Notes: a model not told the origin generated them from the sequence alone. DNA of 64,000 nt from Agrobacterium albertimagni AOL15 (GCF_000300855.1 NZ_ALJF01000014.1:36426-100425), one strand, 5' to 3'; positions 36,127 to 44,305 are shown, numbered from the stretch's first letter. Numbers and translations are program-made.

Positions 36127-36429
36127 ATGGCAGACAAGATCGTCGTTTACTGGCGGGATATTCCGGCTCAGGTGATCGTCAAGCAGGGTCGCAAATCGGC
36201 CAAGCGTGAGCTCTCCCTGCGCTTCACCGAGGCGATCGATATGGCCGCGATGCGCACAGGCGCTGCCGAAACCGACGCCTACCTCGCCGACTGGCGCAAG
36301 GCCGATCCGGTGCCGGTCGGGGATGATCTCGAGGCCGAGGCCGAAACGGCAGCCGCCGAAATCGAAGCCGCTTACGACAAGGCCCGCCTCGTGGCGCTTG
36401 TCCATGCCGGAGGCCGCGACAATGGGTGA
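36127..36429 (+). CDS. 'Virulence factor' family small protein (PF13769-like)
   Basis: A 100-residue protein, MADKIVVYWRDIPAQVIVKQ at the N-terminus, then 'GRKSAKRELSLRFTEAIDMAAMR' in parts and an acidic, Ala-rich tail. It matches the small family annotated as 'virulence factor' in alphaproteobacteria, whose function is not known and whose name is not evidence of virulence. ATG 36127 is preferred (GGGAG upstream); GTG 36118 is in frame. The last 8 bases overlap the MetV-like gene, so the two are translated together and may form a complex. Confidence 0.75.
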   Translation: MADKIVVYWRDIPAQVIVKQGRKSAKRELSLRFTEAIDMAAMRTGAAETDAYLADWRKADPVPVGDDLEAEAETAAAEIEAAYDKARLVALVHAGGRDNG

Positions 36430-37021
36430 GCCCGTACTCGTCGATCCCGGCCCGCCGAAAAAGGGCAACGCCGCGCCAGCGGCCAAGGCGAAGACCGGCG
36501 CTTTCACGCCATCCGGCGTCTCGCCCAACCGCCGCGCCCGCCGCTCCTATACGATCCGGCTCTGGGCTGTGAAGAATTCCCGTTTCCTCGAATGGTTCTA
36601 CCGCAACTTCGCCAGCGCCTTCCTCTTCCTCCACCCGGTCTGGAAGAAGCTCGGCTACAACAGGGTCGAAACCCCGGTCACCTTCGTCGAGCGCAATGTG
36701 AAGGGCCTGCTCTTCGACTGTCGCATGTGCGGCCAATGCGTGCTGTCCTCGACCGGCATGTCCTGCCCGATGAACTGTCCCAAGCAGTTGCGCAACGGCC
36801 CCTGCGGCGGAGTACGGGCCAATGGCAATTGCGAAGTCGAGCCCGACATGCCCTGCGTCTGGGTCCAGGCCTGGAACGGCTCGCGCAACATGGTCGCGGG
36901 CGACGCGATCCTGAAAGTGCAGAAGCCGGTCAACCAGTCGCTGCGCGAGACATCCTCCTGGCTGCGCGTGACGGCGGAAGCCGCTGCAGAACGCGAAAAG
37001 AACACGGCAAAGGAAGCCTGA
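36422..37021 (+). CDS. MetV-like methylene-THF reductase C-terminal-domain protein
   Basis: A 199-residue protein with the cysteine-rich domain PF12225 found in MetV, the partner of MetF in acetogens. From ATG 36422 the Cys residues lie at 100, 103, 106, 115, 119 and 128 (CRMCGQC...CPMNCPK...GPCGG). They may bind Zn or an Fe-S cluster. In acetogens MetV forms a complex with MetF that reduces methylene-THF; here the flow would more likely be oxidation of methyl-THF. The first 40 residues are basic and Ala/Pro-rich. It ends 4 bases before the MetF-like gene. Confidence 0.85.
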   Translation: MGEPVLVDPGPPKKGNAAPAAKAKTGAFTPSGVSPNRRARRSYTIRLWAVKNSRFLEWFYRNFASAFLFLHPVWKKLGYNRVETPVTFVERNVKGLLFDCRMCGQCVLSSTGMSCPMNCPKQLRNGPCGGVRANGNCEVEPDMPCVWVQAWNGSRNMVAGDAILKVQKPVNQSLRETSSWLRVTAEAAAEREKNTAKEA

Positions 37022-37025
37022 GAGC

Positions 37026-38123
37026 ATGGCCCATATCGATGAAAATCCGCTTGGGGTTCACCTTCCGCTCGATCCCCTGCCCGGCCATTCCTCGCTCGGC
37101 CGTCTGGAGCGTGTGCTCCGTCGCGGCGAATTCGCCGTCACGGCCGAACTCAACCCGCCCGACAGCGCCGATCCGGAAGACGTCTACGAGCGGGCCAAGA
37201 TCTTCGACGGCTGGGTCGACGGCATCAACGCGGTCGACGCATCCGGCGCCAACTGCCACATGTCTTCCGTCGGCATCTGCGCGCTGCTCACCCGCATGGG
37301 TTATGCCCCGATCATGCAGATCGCCTGCCGCGACAAGAACCGTATTGCCATCCAGGGCGACGTTCTCGGCGCCGCCGCCATGGGCGTCGCCAACATCATG
37401 TGCCTGACCGGCGACGGCGTGCAGGCCGGTGACCAGCCGGGTGCAAAGCCCGTCTTCGACCTCGACTGCATGTCGCTTCTGGAAACCGTCCGCACCATGC
37501 GCGACGAATCGAAATTCCTCTCCGGCCGCAAACTGACCAGCCCGCCCAAGGTCTTCCTGGGTGCCGCCATCAACCCCTTCGCCCCGCCTTACGATTTCCG
37601 TCCCTATCGCCTGGGCAAGAAGATCGAGGCCGGTGCGCAATTCGTCCAGAGCCAGTATTGCTTCGACGTACCGATGTTCCGCGACTACATGGCGAAGGTC
37701 CGCGACCTCGGCTTCCACGAGAAATGCTACATCCTCGTCGGCGTCGGCCCGCTCGCCTCGGCCAAGACGGCCAAGTGGATCCGCTCCAACGTGCCGGGCA
37801 TCCACATTCCCGATCATGTCATTGCCCGCCTGGAAGGCGCTGCCGACCAGAAGAAGGAAGGCAAGCAGCTCTGCATCGACATCATCAATGAGGTGAAGGA
37901 GATCGAGGGCGTCTCCGGCGTGCATGTCATGGCCTATCGCCAAGAGGAATATGTCGCCGAAATCGTGCATGAATCCGGCATCCTCAAGGGTCGCCGGCCC
38001 TGGAAGCGCGAACATGCCCGCGCCGATGACATCGCTGCCGAGCGCATGCGTGAAATCGGCGCCGATCCGGTTCAGGACCAGCAGACGCTCGCAGGCCTTG
38101 CCGCCAACACCCAGACCCATTGA
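37026..38123 (+). CDS. Methylenetetrahydrofolate reductase (MetF-like)
   Basis: TIM-barrel FAD enzyme of the MTHFR family, 365 aa, longer than the about 300 aa of housekeeping MetF. Visible are 'EFAVTAELNPPDSADPEDV', 'DGINAVDASGANCHMSS', 'MQIACRDKNRIAIQGD', 'NIMCLTGDGVQAGDQPGA' and 'FVQSQYCFDVPMF'. In this cluster it probably interconverts 5-methyl-THF made by the corrinoid pathway and 5,10-methylene-THF, with MetV (upstream, 4-base gap) as partner. Whether it replaces or adds to a normal MetF for methionine synthesis cannot be told from this window. Confidence 0.93.
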   Translation: MAHIDENPLGVHLPLDPLPGHSSLGRLERVLRRGEFAVTAELNPPDSADPEDVYERAKIFDGWVDGINAVDASGANCHMSSVGICALLTRMGYAPIMQIACRDKNRIAIQGDVLGAAAMGVANIMCLTGDGVQAGDQPGAKPVFDLDCMSLLETVRTMRDESKFLSGRKLTSPPKVFLGAAINPFAPPYDFRPYRLGKKIEAGAQFVQSQYCFDVPMFRDYMAKVRDLGFHEKCYILVGVGPLASAKTAKWIRSNVPGIHIPDHVIARLEGAADQKKEGKQLCIDIINEVKEIEGVSGVHVMAYRQEEYVAEIVHESGILKGRRPWKREHARADDIAAERMREIGADPVQDQQTLAGLAANTQTH

Positions 38124-38192
38124 TTTTCCCCGGCTTCTGCCGGCACATCCCATTCCCGCCGTGCGAGAGCCGGCATCGACCGGAGGACTGAA

Positions 38193-39155
38193 ATGACCCG
38201 CACCATCGTCGCATCCGCCACCAAGGAAATCATCATCGGTTTCGACCAGCCCTTCTGCGTCATCGGCGAGCGCATCAATCCGACGGGTCGCAAGAAGCTC
38301 GCAGCCGAAATGATCGAGGGCAATTTCGACACGGTTATCAAGGACGCGCTGGAACAGGTCGCAGCCGGCGCCACCATGCTCGACGTCAATGCCGGCGTCA
38401 CCTCCGTCAATCCGAACGAGACCGAGCCCGGCCTTCTGGTCAAGACCATGGAAATCGTCCAGGGGCTCGTCGACGTGCCGCTCGCGATCGATAGCTCCGT
38501 CACCGCCGCCATCGAGGCAGCCCTCAAGGTCGCCAAGGGCCGCCCGCTGATCAATTCGGTCACCGGCGAGGAAGAAAAGCTCGAAGCCATCCTGCCGCTC
38601 TGCGCCAAATACAATGTGCCGGTCGTTGCCATCTCCAACGACGAGACCGGCATCTCCCAGGATCCGGACGTCCGCTTTGCCGTCGCCAAGAAGATCGTCG
38701 AGCGCGCCATGGATTACGGCATCAAGCCGCATGACATCGTCGTCGACCCGCTGGTCATGCCGATCGGCGCCATCGGCTCCGCCGGCCTGCAGGTCTTTGC
38801 GCTGGTCCGCCGTCTCCGCGAAGAGCTGAAGGTCAACACCACCTGCGGCCTCTCCAACATCTCCTTCGGCCTGCCCCACCGTCACGGCATCAATGCCGGC
38901 TTCATCCCGATGGTCATTGGTGCCGGCATGACGTCGGCCATCATGAACCCCTGCCGCCCGCAGGAAATGGAAGCCGTCCGCGCCGCAAACGTGCTCAATG
39001 GCACCGACGAGAATTGCTACAACTGGATCAAGACCTACCGCGACTACAAACCCGCCGAAGGCGGCGGCCACGCAGCCCCGGCCTCTGCCTCGACCGGCGG
39101 CGGCCGCCGCGGTGGTCGTGCAGCGCGCGTGGGTGGCGGTGCTGCGACGGAGTAA
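38193..39155 (+). CDS. Methyltetrahydrofolate:corrinoid methyltransferase (MtgA/AcsE-like)
   Basis: Pterin-binding TIM-barrel enzyme (dihydropteroate-synthase fold) that exchanges a methyl group between THF and a corrinoid protein. Motifs: 'CVIGERINPTGRKKLA', 'GATMLDVNAGV', 'LINSVTGEEEK', 'PLVMPIGA' and 'GLSNISFGLPHRHGIN' in parts. Similarity to known family members should end near residue 285; the last about 35 residues (GGGHAAPASASTGGGRRGGR and on) are a Gly/Ala/Arg tail not needed for catalysis, echoing the tails of the MttB-like and RACo-like proteins. GGAGG lies about 8 bases before the ATG. Confidence 0.93.
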   Translation: MTRTIVASATKEIIIGFDQPFCVIGERINPTGRKKLAAEMIEGNFDTVIKDALEQVAAGATMLDVNAGVTSVNPNETEPGLLVKTMEIVQGLVDVPLAIDSSVTAAIEAALKVAKGRPLINSVTGEEEKLEAILPLCAKYNVPVVAISNDETGISQDPDVRFAVAKKIVERAMDYGIKPHDIVVDPLVMPIGAIGSAGLQVFALVRRLREELKVNTTCGLSNISFGLPHRHGINAGFIPMVIGAGMTSAIMNPCRPQEMEAVRAANVLNGTDENCYNWIKTYRDYKPAEGGGHAAPASASTGGGRRGGRAARVGGGAATE

Positions 39156-39173
39156 AAAACGGCTGAACTCCAC

Positions 39174-39217
39174 TCTCCCCCCTTGTGGGGGAGATGTCAC
39201 GCAGTGACAGAGGGGGG
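39174..39217. repeat. RIME-like palindromic repeat
   Basis: TCTCCCCCC-TTG-TGGGGGAGA stem-loop followed by GTCAC-GCA-GTGAC and AGAGGGGGG, the standard shape of Rhizobiaceae intergenic mosaic elements. It sits between the THF methyltransferase gene and the RACo-like gene. It may stabilise or attenuate the upstream message; it makes the two genes less tightly coupled. Related copies are at 50665-50859. Confidence 0.75.
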
Positions 39218-39272
39218 TAAAACCTCCGCACAACAGAAGAGGGAGACGTCCCTCAGATTTCGAAAGACCAGA

Positions 39273-41306
39273 ATGACCGACGCCGCTGATCCCCTCGTCC
39301 TCTTCATGCCCTCGGGCAAACGTGGCCGTTTTCCTGTCGGCACCACGGTGCTCGAAGCGGCGCGATCGCTCGGCGTCTATGTCGAGAGCGTCTGCGGCGG
39401 GCGCGCCACCTGTGGCCGCTGCCAGATCGAGGTCCAGGAAGGCCAGTTCGCCAAACACGGCATCACCTCGTCGAATGACCATATCTCGCCCGTCGGGCCG
39501 AAGGAGAAGCGCTATGCCGAGGTGCGCACCATACCGGAAGGCCGCCGGCTCTCCTGCTCGGCCACCATTCAGGGCGATCTCGTCGTCGATGTGCCGCCGG
39601 ACACCGTCGTCAATGCCCAGGTCATCCGCAAGGCAGCGATCGACCGGCTGATTGCGCGCAATCCCGCCGTCCAGCTGTGTTACGTCGAGGTGGACGAGCC
39701 CGACATGCACAAGCCGCTCGGCGATCTCGACCGCCTGAATGTCATGCTGCACAAGGACTGGGGCCTGAGCGACGTACTGGTCGCCCAGCACCTGCTCCCC
39801 GATGTGCAGAAGATCCTGCGCAAGGGCAATTGGGGCGTCACCGCCGCCATCCACCGCGATCTCGAAACCTCGCGCCCCAACCTGATTGCCCTTTGGCCGG
39901 GCCTGCACAACGAGGCCTATGGCATCGCCTGTGACATCGGCTCGACGACCATCGCCATGCATCTGGTCTCGCTTCTGTCCGGCCGCGTCGTCGCCTCCTC
40001 GGGCGCTGCCAATCCGCAGATCCGCTTCGGCGAAGACCTGATGAGCCGCGTGTCCTATGTGATGATGAACCCTAACGGCCGCGAGGCGATGACTAAGGCC
40101 GTGCGCCAGGCGATCAACGAACTCACGGCCAAGGTCTGCGCCGAGGCCGAGATCACGCCGGACAGCATTCTCGACGCCGTCTTCGTCGCCAATCCGATCA
40201 TGCACCACCTCTTCCTCGGCATCGATCCGACGGAGCTCGGCCAGGCGCCCTTTGCGCTTGCCGTCTCCGGTGCTGTCCACACCTGGTCGCGCGAGATCGA
40301 TCTTGCCATCAATCGCGGCGCCCGCGTCTATCTGCTCCCCTGCATCGCCGGCCATGTCGGCGCCGATGCTGCCGGCGCGACGCTGTCCGAAGGCCCGCAT
40401 CGCCAGGACAAGATGATGCTGCTCGTCGATGTCGGCACCAATGCCGAAATCGTGCTTGGTAACCGCGAACGCACCGTTGCCGCCTCCTCGCCCACCGGCC
40501 CCGCCTTCGAAGGCGCCGAAATCTCCTGCGGCCAACGCGCCGCCCCCGGCGCCATCGAGCGTGTCCGCATCGACGCGCAAACGCTCGAACCGCGCTTCAA
40601 GGTCATCGGCGTCGAGCAGTGGTCTGACGAAGAGGGCTTCGCCGAAGCCGCGGAGAAAACCGGCATCACCGGCATCTGCGGCTCGGCGATCATCGAAGTC
40701 GTCGCCGAAATGTACCTCTCCGGCGTCATCTCCGCAGATGGCGTGGTCGATGGCGCAATGGCTGCGAAAAGTCCCCGCATCCTCGAAAACGGCCGGACCT
40801 TCTCCTACCTCCTGCATGACGGCGCCCAGAAGATCACCGTCACCCAGAACGACGTGCGCGCCATCCAGCTCGCGAAAGCTGCCCTCTATGCCGGCATCAA
40901 GCTCCTGATGGAAAAGCTCGGCGTCGAGACCGTCGACACCATCCGCTTCGCCGGCGCCTTCGGCTCCTTCATCGATCCGAAATATGCGATGGTGCTCGGC
41001 CTTATCCCCGATTGCGACCTCGAAGAGGTCAAGGCCGTCGGCAACGCCGCCGGCACCGGCGCGCTCATGGCCCTCCTCAACCGCGACTACCGCCGCGAGA
41101 TCGAGGAAACCGTCACCCGCATCGAAAAGATTGAAACGGCGCTGGAGCCGCATTTCCAGCAACTCTTCATCGACGCCATGGCGCTGCCGAACAAAGTCGA
41201 TCCGTTCCCGAAGCTGGCGAGTGTCGTGACGCTGCCGGAGCGGAAGGTGCTGGCGGAGGGTGATGGCGAGGGTGGCGGGCGCAGACGGCGGAGGAGCAGG
41301 GAGTAG
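39273..41306 (+). CDS. RACo-type reductive activator of corrinoid proteins
   Basis: A 677-aa protein that would re-reduce Co(II) corrinoid to Co(I) at the cost of ATP. The N-terminal 2Fe-2S domain has Cys41, Cys47, Cys50 (CGGRATCGRC) and Cys95; a linker follows, then the ASKHA-fold ATPase (DUF4445) with 'YGIACDIGSTTIAMHLV', 'LLVDVGTNAEIVLGN', 'SPTGPAFEGAEISCG' and 'FAGAFGSFIDPKYAM'. ATG 39273 is preferred; the frame runs 30 codons upstream through the repeat at 39174. The C-terminus (EGGGRRRRRSRE) is Arg-rich. Last gene of the cluster. A 1410-codon open frame on the opposite strand is a shadow. Confidence 0.93.
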   Translation: MTDAADPLVLFMPSGKRGRFPVGTTVLEAARSLGVYVESVCGGRATCGRCQIEVQEGQFAKHGITSSNDHISPVGPKEKRYAEVRTIPEGRRLSCSATIQGDLVVDVPPDTVVNAQVIRKAAIDRLIARNPAVQLCYVEVDEPDMHKPLGDLDRLNVMLHKDWGLSDVLVAQHLLPDVQKILRKGNWGVTAAIHRDLETSRPNLIALWPGLHNEAYGIACDIGSTTIAMHLVSLLSGRVVASSGAANPQIRFGEDLMSRVSYVMMNPNGREAMTKAVRQAINELTAKVCAEAEITPDSILDAVFVANPIMHHLFLGIDPTELGQAPFALAVSGAVHTWSREIDLAINRGARVYLLPCIAGHVGADAAGATLSEGPHRQDKMMLLVDVGTNAEIVLGNRERTVAASSPTGPAFEGAEISCGQRAAPGAIERVRIDAQTLEPRFKVIGVEQWSDEEGFAEAAEKTGITGICGSAIIEVVAEMYLSGVISADGVVDGAMAAKSPRILENGRTFSYLLHDGAQKITVTQNDVRAIQLAKAALYAGIKLLMEKLGVETVDTIRFAGAFGSFIDPKYAMVLGLIPDCDLEEVKAVGNAAGTGALMALLNRDYRREIEETVTRIEKIETALEPHFQQLFIDAMALPNKVDPFPKLASVVTLPERKVLAEGDGEGGGRRRRRSRE

Positions 41307-41481
41307 GCGGCGGCACCGTTACCGCGATAGGCAGATATGCTTCTTGTTTCAAGTTACTGATAAGGCGGCACCAATTCTCAAGAGCGGCCCCTCTGGGTGC
41401 CTGGCAAACCGTGCGGGTCGCGGTGTCGGCAAAGCGCTCGTCCTCTGCCAGGACCAAAGAGCCAACGCTCATTTTCCGATA

Positions 41482-42795
41482 TCAGTTATCGTGATCTGGC
41501 ATTTTGCTCGATTTCACAGAACCAAGCGCTGTACCCCGCAAAGTGGGCAGGAAGCTTGGCATTACCGCCCAGCTACCGTTTGGCGCCCCTCTCACAAGTA
41601 CCTCAAATTTCTCGTCGTTGTAAATCAGCCGCATCGTTTGGAGTCCTACCCACGAAGTACTATTCAGAATGCCCTCCATAGACACGTCTATTTCGCTGAT
41701 CGCAGGTGCCTCGTCGCGAATACCTAAAATTCTCCAATGTGTAACCTTGAGATCGCTCAGCTCTTCCCGAAGACGGCCCGCCCTATAGCCTATTGACCGA
41801 AGCGGATAGTCGATGGTCAGCTGGGCGAGCTTGCCGAAATTGCGTGTGATGATCGCATCAAGATATGTGGCCGCCATCGCTTCGGGACTGTCCGCCTGGA
41901 AATTATGTGTCTCACCTGCGGATGCCAGCCATCGCTCCGAGATTTGTGGGCGGGCGACCCATTCGTCTATTCTGCGCCTAGTGTCTTGTGTAGCCGACAT
42001 CTTGGCTACCATTTCCGCCCATGATGGCTGCCGTTGATCCTTCGCAGCTTTCGCAATGCGGACCTCTTCATCCTCCCGTCGGTCGAAATAGTCGACCATG
42101 GTCTGGAGCAAGTTGACTGCCTTAGCGGCAACAATAGCATTCCCGAAATTTGTGTCGAGCCCGTGCAGAATGCCATGTCGATAGGGACTGTCGATCGATT
42201 GCGTGTTGAGTCCCCGTCGCACTGCGCCAAGAATCGCAAGTCCGTCGGAAATACCGCCGGGGCCTACAGTTTCTGTATCGAACACTGGAGCGTCGGCTCC
42301 TCCCGAAAAGGGGTGCTTGCCGGTCTTGGTTGTGCAAATGCCATCAATGATAATTAGAATGAGTGGCACTGCAGCGAGATAGTCCCCCGCCATTATACGC
42401 TCTGCTGCGCATCTATAGAGATCGTGCCAAGCCTCAAGCCCCCTCGAATTAAATCGATGGCCGAAAGACGCCAAATTACTTGGATCAAGGTGATGTGCTA
42501 CGAGACCCTGTTCCGCAACGGTATCATCCGCCTCCGCGACTGCGGCTCGCACCGCATCTACCGACAGGCGATCATAGATCGTCCAGCCACGCGGGCCAAA
42601 GCGGTTAGCAAATACACGCCGATCCTCCTTCATGCGCTCCACGTCAGCGAACTGCTTATCTAGCTCCTTTGATTGGCGTCGCATGTCGGGATTGAACAAA
42701 CCAAGCAGATAAATCAGCGGACGCATCTGCTGGTATTGCTTGGTGATGTACTCCCCAGTAGCAAGGGGCCGGATTTCTTCAGGTTGGTCGGACAT
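41482..42795 (-). CDS. Hypothetical protein with HEPN-like R-x4-H motif
   Basis: A 437-residue protein I cannot assign to a family. Between about residues 120 and 245 the sequence is hydrophobic-helical and contains 'SPYRHGILHGLDT', i.e. R206-H-G-I-L-H211, which has the R-x4-6-H form of HEPN RNases found in abortive-infection and toxin proteins. A helical pair ('AAERIMAGDYLAAVPLILIIIDG') precedes it, as in HEPN folds. The C-terminal half is mixed alpha/beta. ATG 42795 is chosen as the likely start, but no Shine-Dalgarno is seen; the frame extends to 42873. Base composition is less GC-rich than neighbours, suggesting acquisition. Single gene, no obvious partner. Confidence 0.6.
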   Translation of the reverse strand: MSDQPEEIRPLATGEYITKQYQQMRPLIYLLGLFNPDMRRQSKELDKQFADVERMKEDRRVFANRFGPRGWTIYDRLSVDAVRAAVAEADDTVAEQGLVAHHLDPSNLASFGHRFNSRGLEAWHDLYRCAAERIMAGDYLAAVPLILIIIDGICTTKTGKHPFSGGADAPVFDTETVGPGGISDGLAILGAVRRGLNTQSIDSPYRHGILHGLDTNFGNAIVAAKAVNLLQTMVDYFDRREDEEVRIAKAAKDQRQPSWAEMVAKMSATQDTRRRIDEWVARPQISERWLASAGETHNFQADSPEAMAATYLDAIITRNFGKLAQLTIDYPLRSIGYRAGRLREELSDLKVTHWRILGIRDEAPAISEIDVSMEGILNSTSWVGLQTMRLIYNDEKFEVLVRGAPNGSWAVMPSFLPTLRGTALGSVKSSKMPDHDN

Positions 42796-42983
42796 TGTTT
42801 CATGATGGTGCGTAGACCGGCAGGAAGCAAGTGAAGGATTGTTATCTGCAAAACATGACAACTGCCGACGCAACTACAGGTGCCTTGCAGGTCGAATCGT
42901 CTCTTTGGTCCAGGATCTACTATCTACCCTTTACCGCCCGACAGCTACTCGGTGGCCGAACGCCCAAAGCGGCCAATCCCCCC

Positions 42984-43580
42984 TCACCCCAAAATCCCCG
43001 CCGCATCCTCCACCATCTTCGCCAGCGCCTCCGGCCTCGCCCCGCGGATCGGGCTGAAATACATCACCTTCAGATCCTTGAAGCCACAAAAGCCCAAAAT
43101 TTGCCGCCTGAGCACCTTCACCCAGCCATTGCCGTAAAACCATTTGAGAAAGAAGGTCGGCGTATCCGAGGTGATGACGATACGCGCCTTGCGGCCAGCG
43201 AGCAGCGGCTTCGGGAAGGCCTTGCCCTCGATATACTGAAAGCCGAAGCCGGGCATCAGGACACGATCCAGCAGCCCCTTCAACTGCGCCGGCGCCGATC
43301 CCCACCAGAGCGGATGCACGATGACCAGCCGGTCGCACCAGGTCAGGCTGTCGGCAAAGGCCTGCAAGTCCGGCTCCCATTCCATGCGAGCGCGATAGCC
43401 TAGGCGGAGATTGGCGTCGAAGTCGAGATCCTCGAGATGCACGAGGCGCACCGTCTGCCCGCGCCGCCGCGCCTCCGCAGCGATCTTTTCCGCCATGGCG
43501 CCGCAGAGGGCATCCCTGGCCGGATTGCCGTTCAGAACCAGAAGACGGGAGGGCTGGGCATCGCGCGACAGAAAGGACAT
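42984..43580 (-). CDS. NAD(P)H-dependent flavodoxin-fold oxidoreductase (Flavodoxin_2/KefF-MdaB type)
   Basis: A 198-residue FMN/FAD quinone or nitro reductase. Visible are 'RLLVLNGNPARDAL', 'CDRLVIVHPLWWGSAPAQLKGLLDRVLMPGF' (in parts: HPLWWGSAPAQLKG), and 'ARIVITSDTPTFFLKW', typical of NQO1/KefF-like enzymes. ATG 43580 is preferred to the in-frame GTG 43589; neither has a strong ribosome binding site. Divergent from a TetR regulator, with two palindromic operators between, so it is probably induced by quinones or another electrophile. Confidence 0.88.
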   Translation of the reverse strand: MSFLSRDAQPSRLLVLNGNPARDALCGAMAEKIAAEARRRGQTVRLVHLEDLDFDANLRLGYRARMEWEPDLQAFADSLTWCDRLVIVHPLWWGSAPAQLKGLLDRVLMPGFGFQYIEGKAFPKPLLAGRKARIVITSDTPTFFLKWFYGNGWVKVLRRQILGFCGFKDLKVMYFSPIRGARPEALAKMVEDAAGILG

Positions 43581-43598
43581 GAGGATCACTCGTGTTTT

Positions 43599-43610
43599 TG
43601 ACCGTGGTCA
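43599..43610. promoter_or_regulatory. Palindromic operator 1 (TGACCGTGGTCA)
   Basis: Near-perfect palindrome TGACC-GT-GGTCA, 19 bases upstream of the reductase start. It shares TGACCG-GGTCA with operator 2, whose centre is 29 bases away. Probable binding site of the adjacent TetR-family regulator. Confidence 0.7.
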
Positions 43611-43626
43611 TTTTATGAAGACGAAA

Positions 43627-43640
43627 TTGACCGCGGTCAA
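43627..43640. promoter_or_regulatory. Palindromic operator 2 (TTGACCGCGGTCAA)
   Basis: Perfect 14-base palindrome TTGACCGCGGTCAA, between operator 1 and the TetR start at 43679. Two related sites in a divergent promoter suggest that the regulator represses both the reductase and itself. Confidence 0.75.
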
Positions 43641-43678
43641 CATATATTTGGCGTAGGCTCGACCAAAAGGAATCGCGC

Positions 43679-44305
43679 ATGAAGCTCTGCCAGACCCGCA
43701 GCCGTCAGACCAGGGATCAGATCCTGGCCGCCGCGTCAGATCTGTTTTCTCGTCAGGGCTACGAGCAGACCAGCATCGACCAGATCGCCACGGCCGCGAA
43801 AGTCGCGAAATCCAGCGTCTTTGCCCATTTCGGCGACAAGACCAACCTCCTGGCGGCCCTCGGCCTGACCGAGATCGAGCAGCTGGCCGAAGCCGGCCGT
43901 AAAGGCGTCGGCATCGATCCCGAAACACCGCTCGACACCCAGCTCGTCGCTTTGCTCAGCCCCTGGCTCACCTATTTTTGCCGCGAGCCGGCCTTTGCCG
44001 GGCTCTATCTCAGCCAGGCGGCCATCGTCACCGGCCCCTATACCGAAACCTTCATGCGCCTCTGCTTCGAGGTGGAAGATCAGGTCGCAGACCTCTTCAT
44101 CCGCGCCTATCCCGCTCTCACGCCGGACGAAGCCCGCCTCTATGCCCGGGGTGTCCAGGCGCTCTTCCACGAAGTCATCGTCTTCGAAATGTCGGAAGGG
44201 CTCAAGCAGTCGCGGCCGAACCCGGCTCCACCGCAAGAGCTTTTATCGCAGATGCTGACGATCTGGGTCGACGGCGTCGGGCATCGGCAAAGTCTGAAGC
44301 ACTGA
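43679..44305 (+). CDS. TetR/AcrR-family transcriptional regulator
   Basis: A 208-residue repressor. N-terminal HTH: 'TRDQILAAASDLFSRQGYEQTSIDQIATAAKVAKSSVFAHFGDK' (read in parts; the SSVFAHFGDKTNLL end is typical). The C-terminal ligand domain is helical. AAAGGAA lies 8 bases before the ATG. Divergent from the flavodoxin-fold reductase with two palindromes between them. Its last 63 bases overlap the end of the MocR gene on the other strand. Confidence 0.92.
   Translation: MKLCQTRSRQTRDQILAAASDLFSRQGYEQTSIDQIATAAKVAKSSVFAHFGDKTNLLAALGLTEIEQLAEAGRKGVGIDPETPLDTQLVALLSPWLTYFCREPAFAGLYLSQAAIVTGPYTETFMRLCFEVEDQVADLFIRAYPALTPDEARLYARGVQALFHEVIVFEMSEGLKQSRPNPAPPQELLSQMLTIWVDGVGHRQSLKH

Noticed and set aside
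36930..41162. A 1410-codon open frame on the minus strand opposite the MetV/MetF/THF-methyltransferase/RACo genes
   Set aside because: All these genes are strongly supported on the plus strand. GC-rich third positions leave antisense frames open, and the product has no recognisable domain. No start signal.
41307..41481. Possible small gene or pseudogene after the RACo-like gene
   Set aside because: Open frames here are short and composition-driven, with no motif or ribosome binding site.
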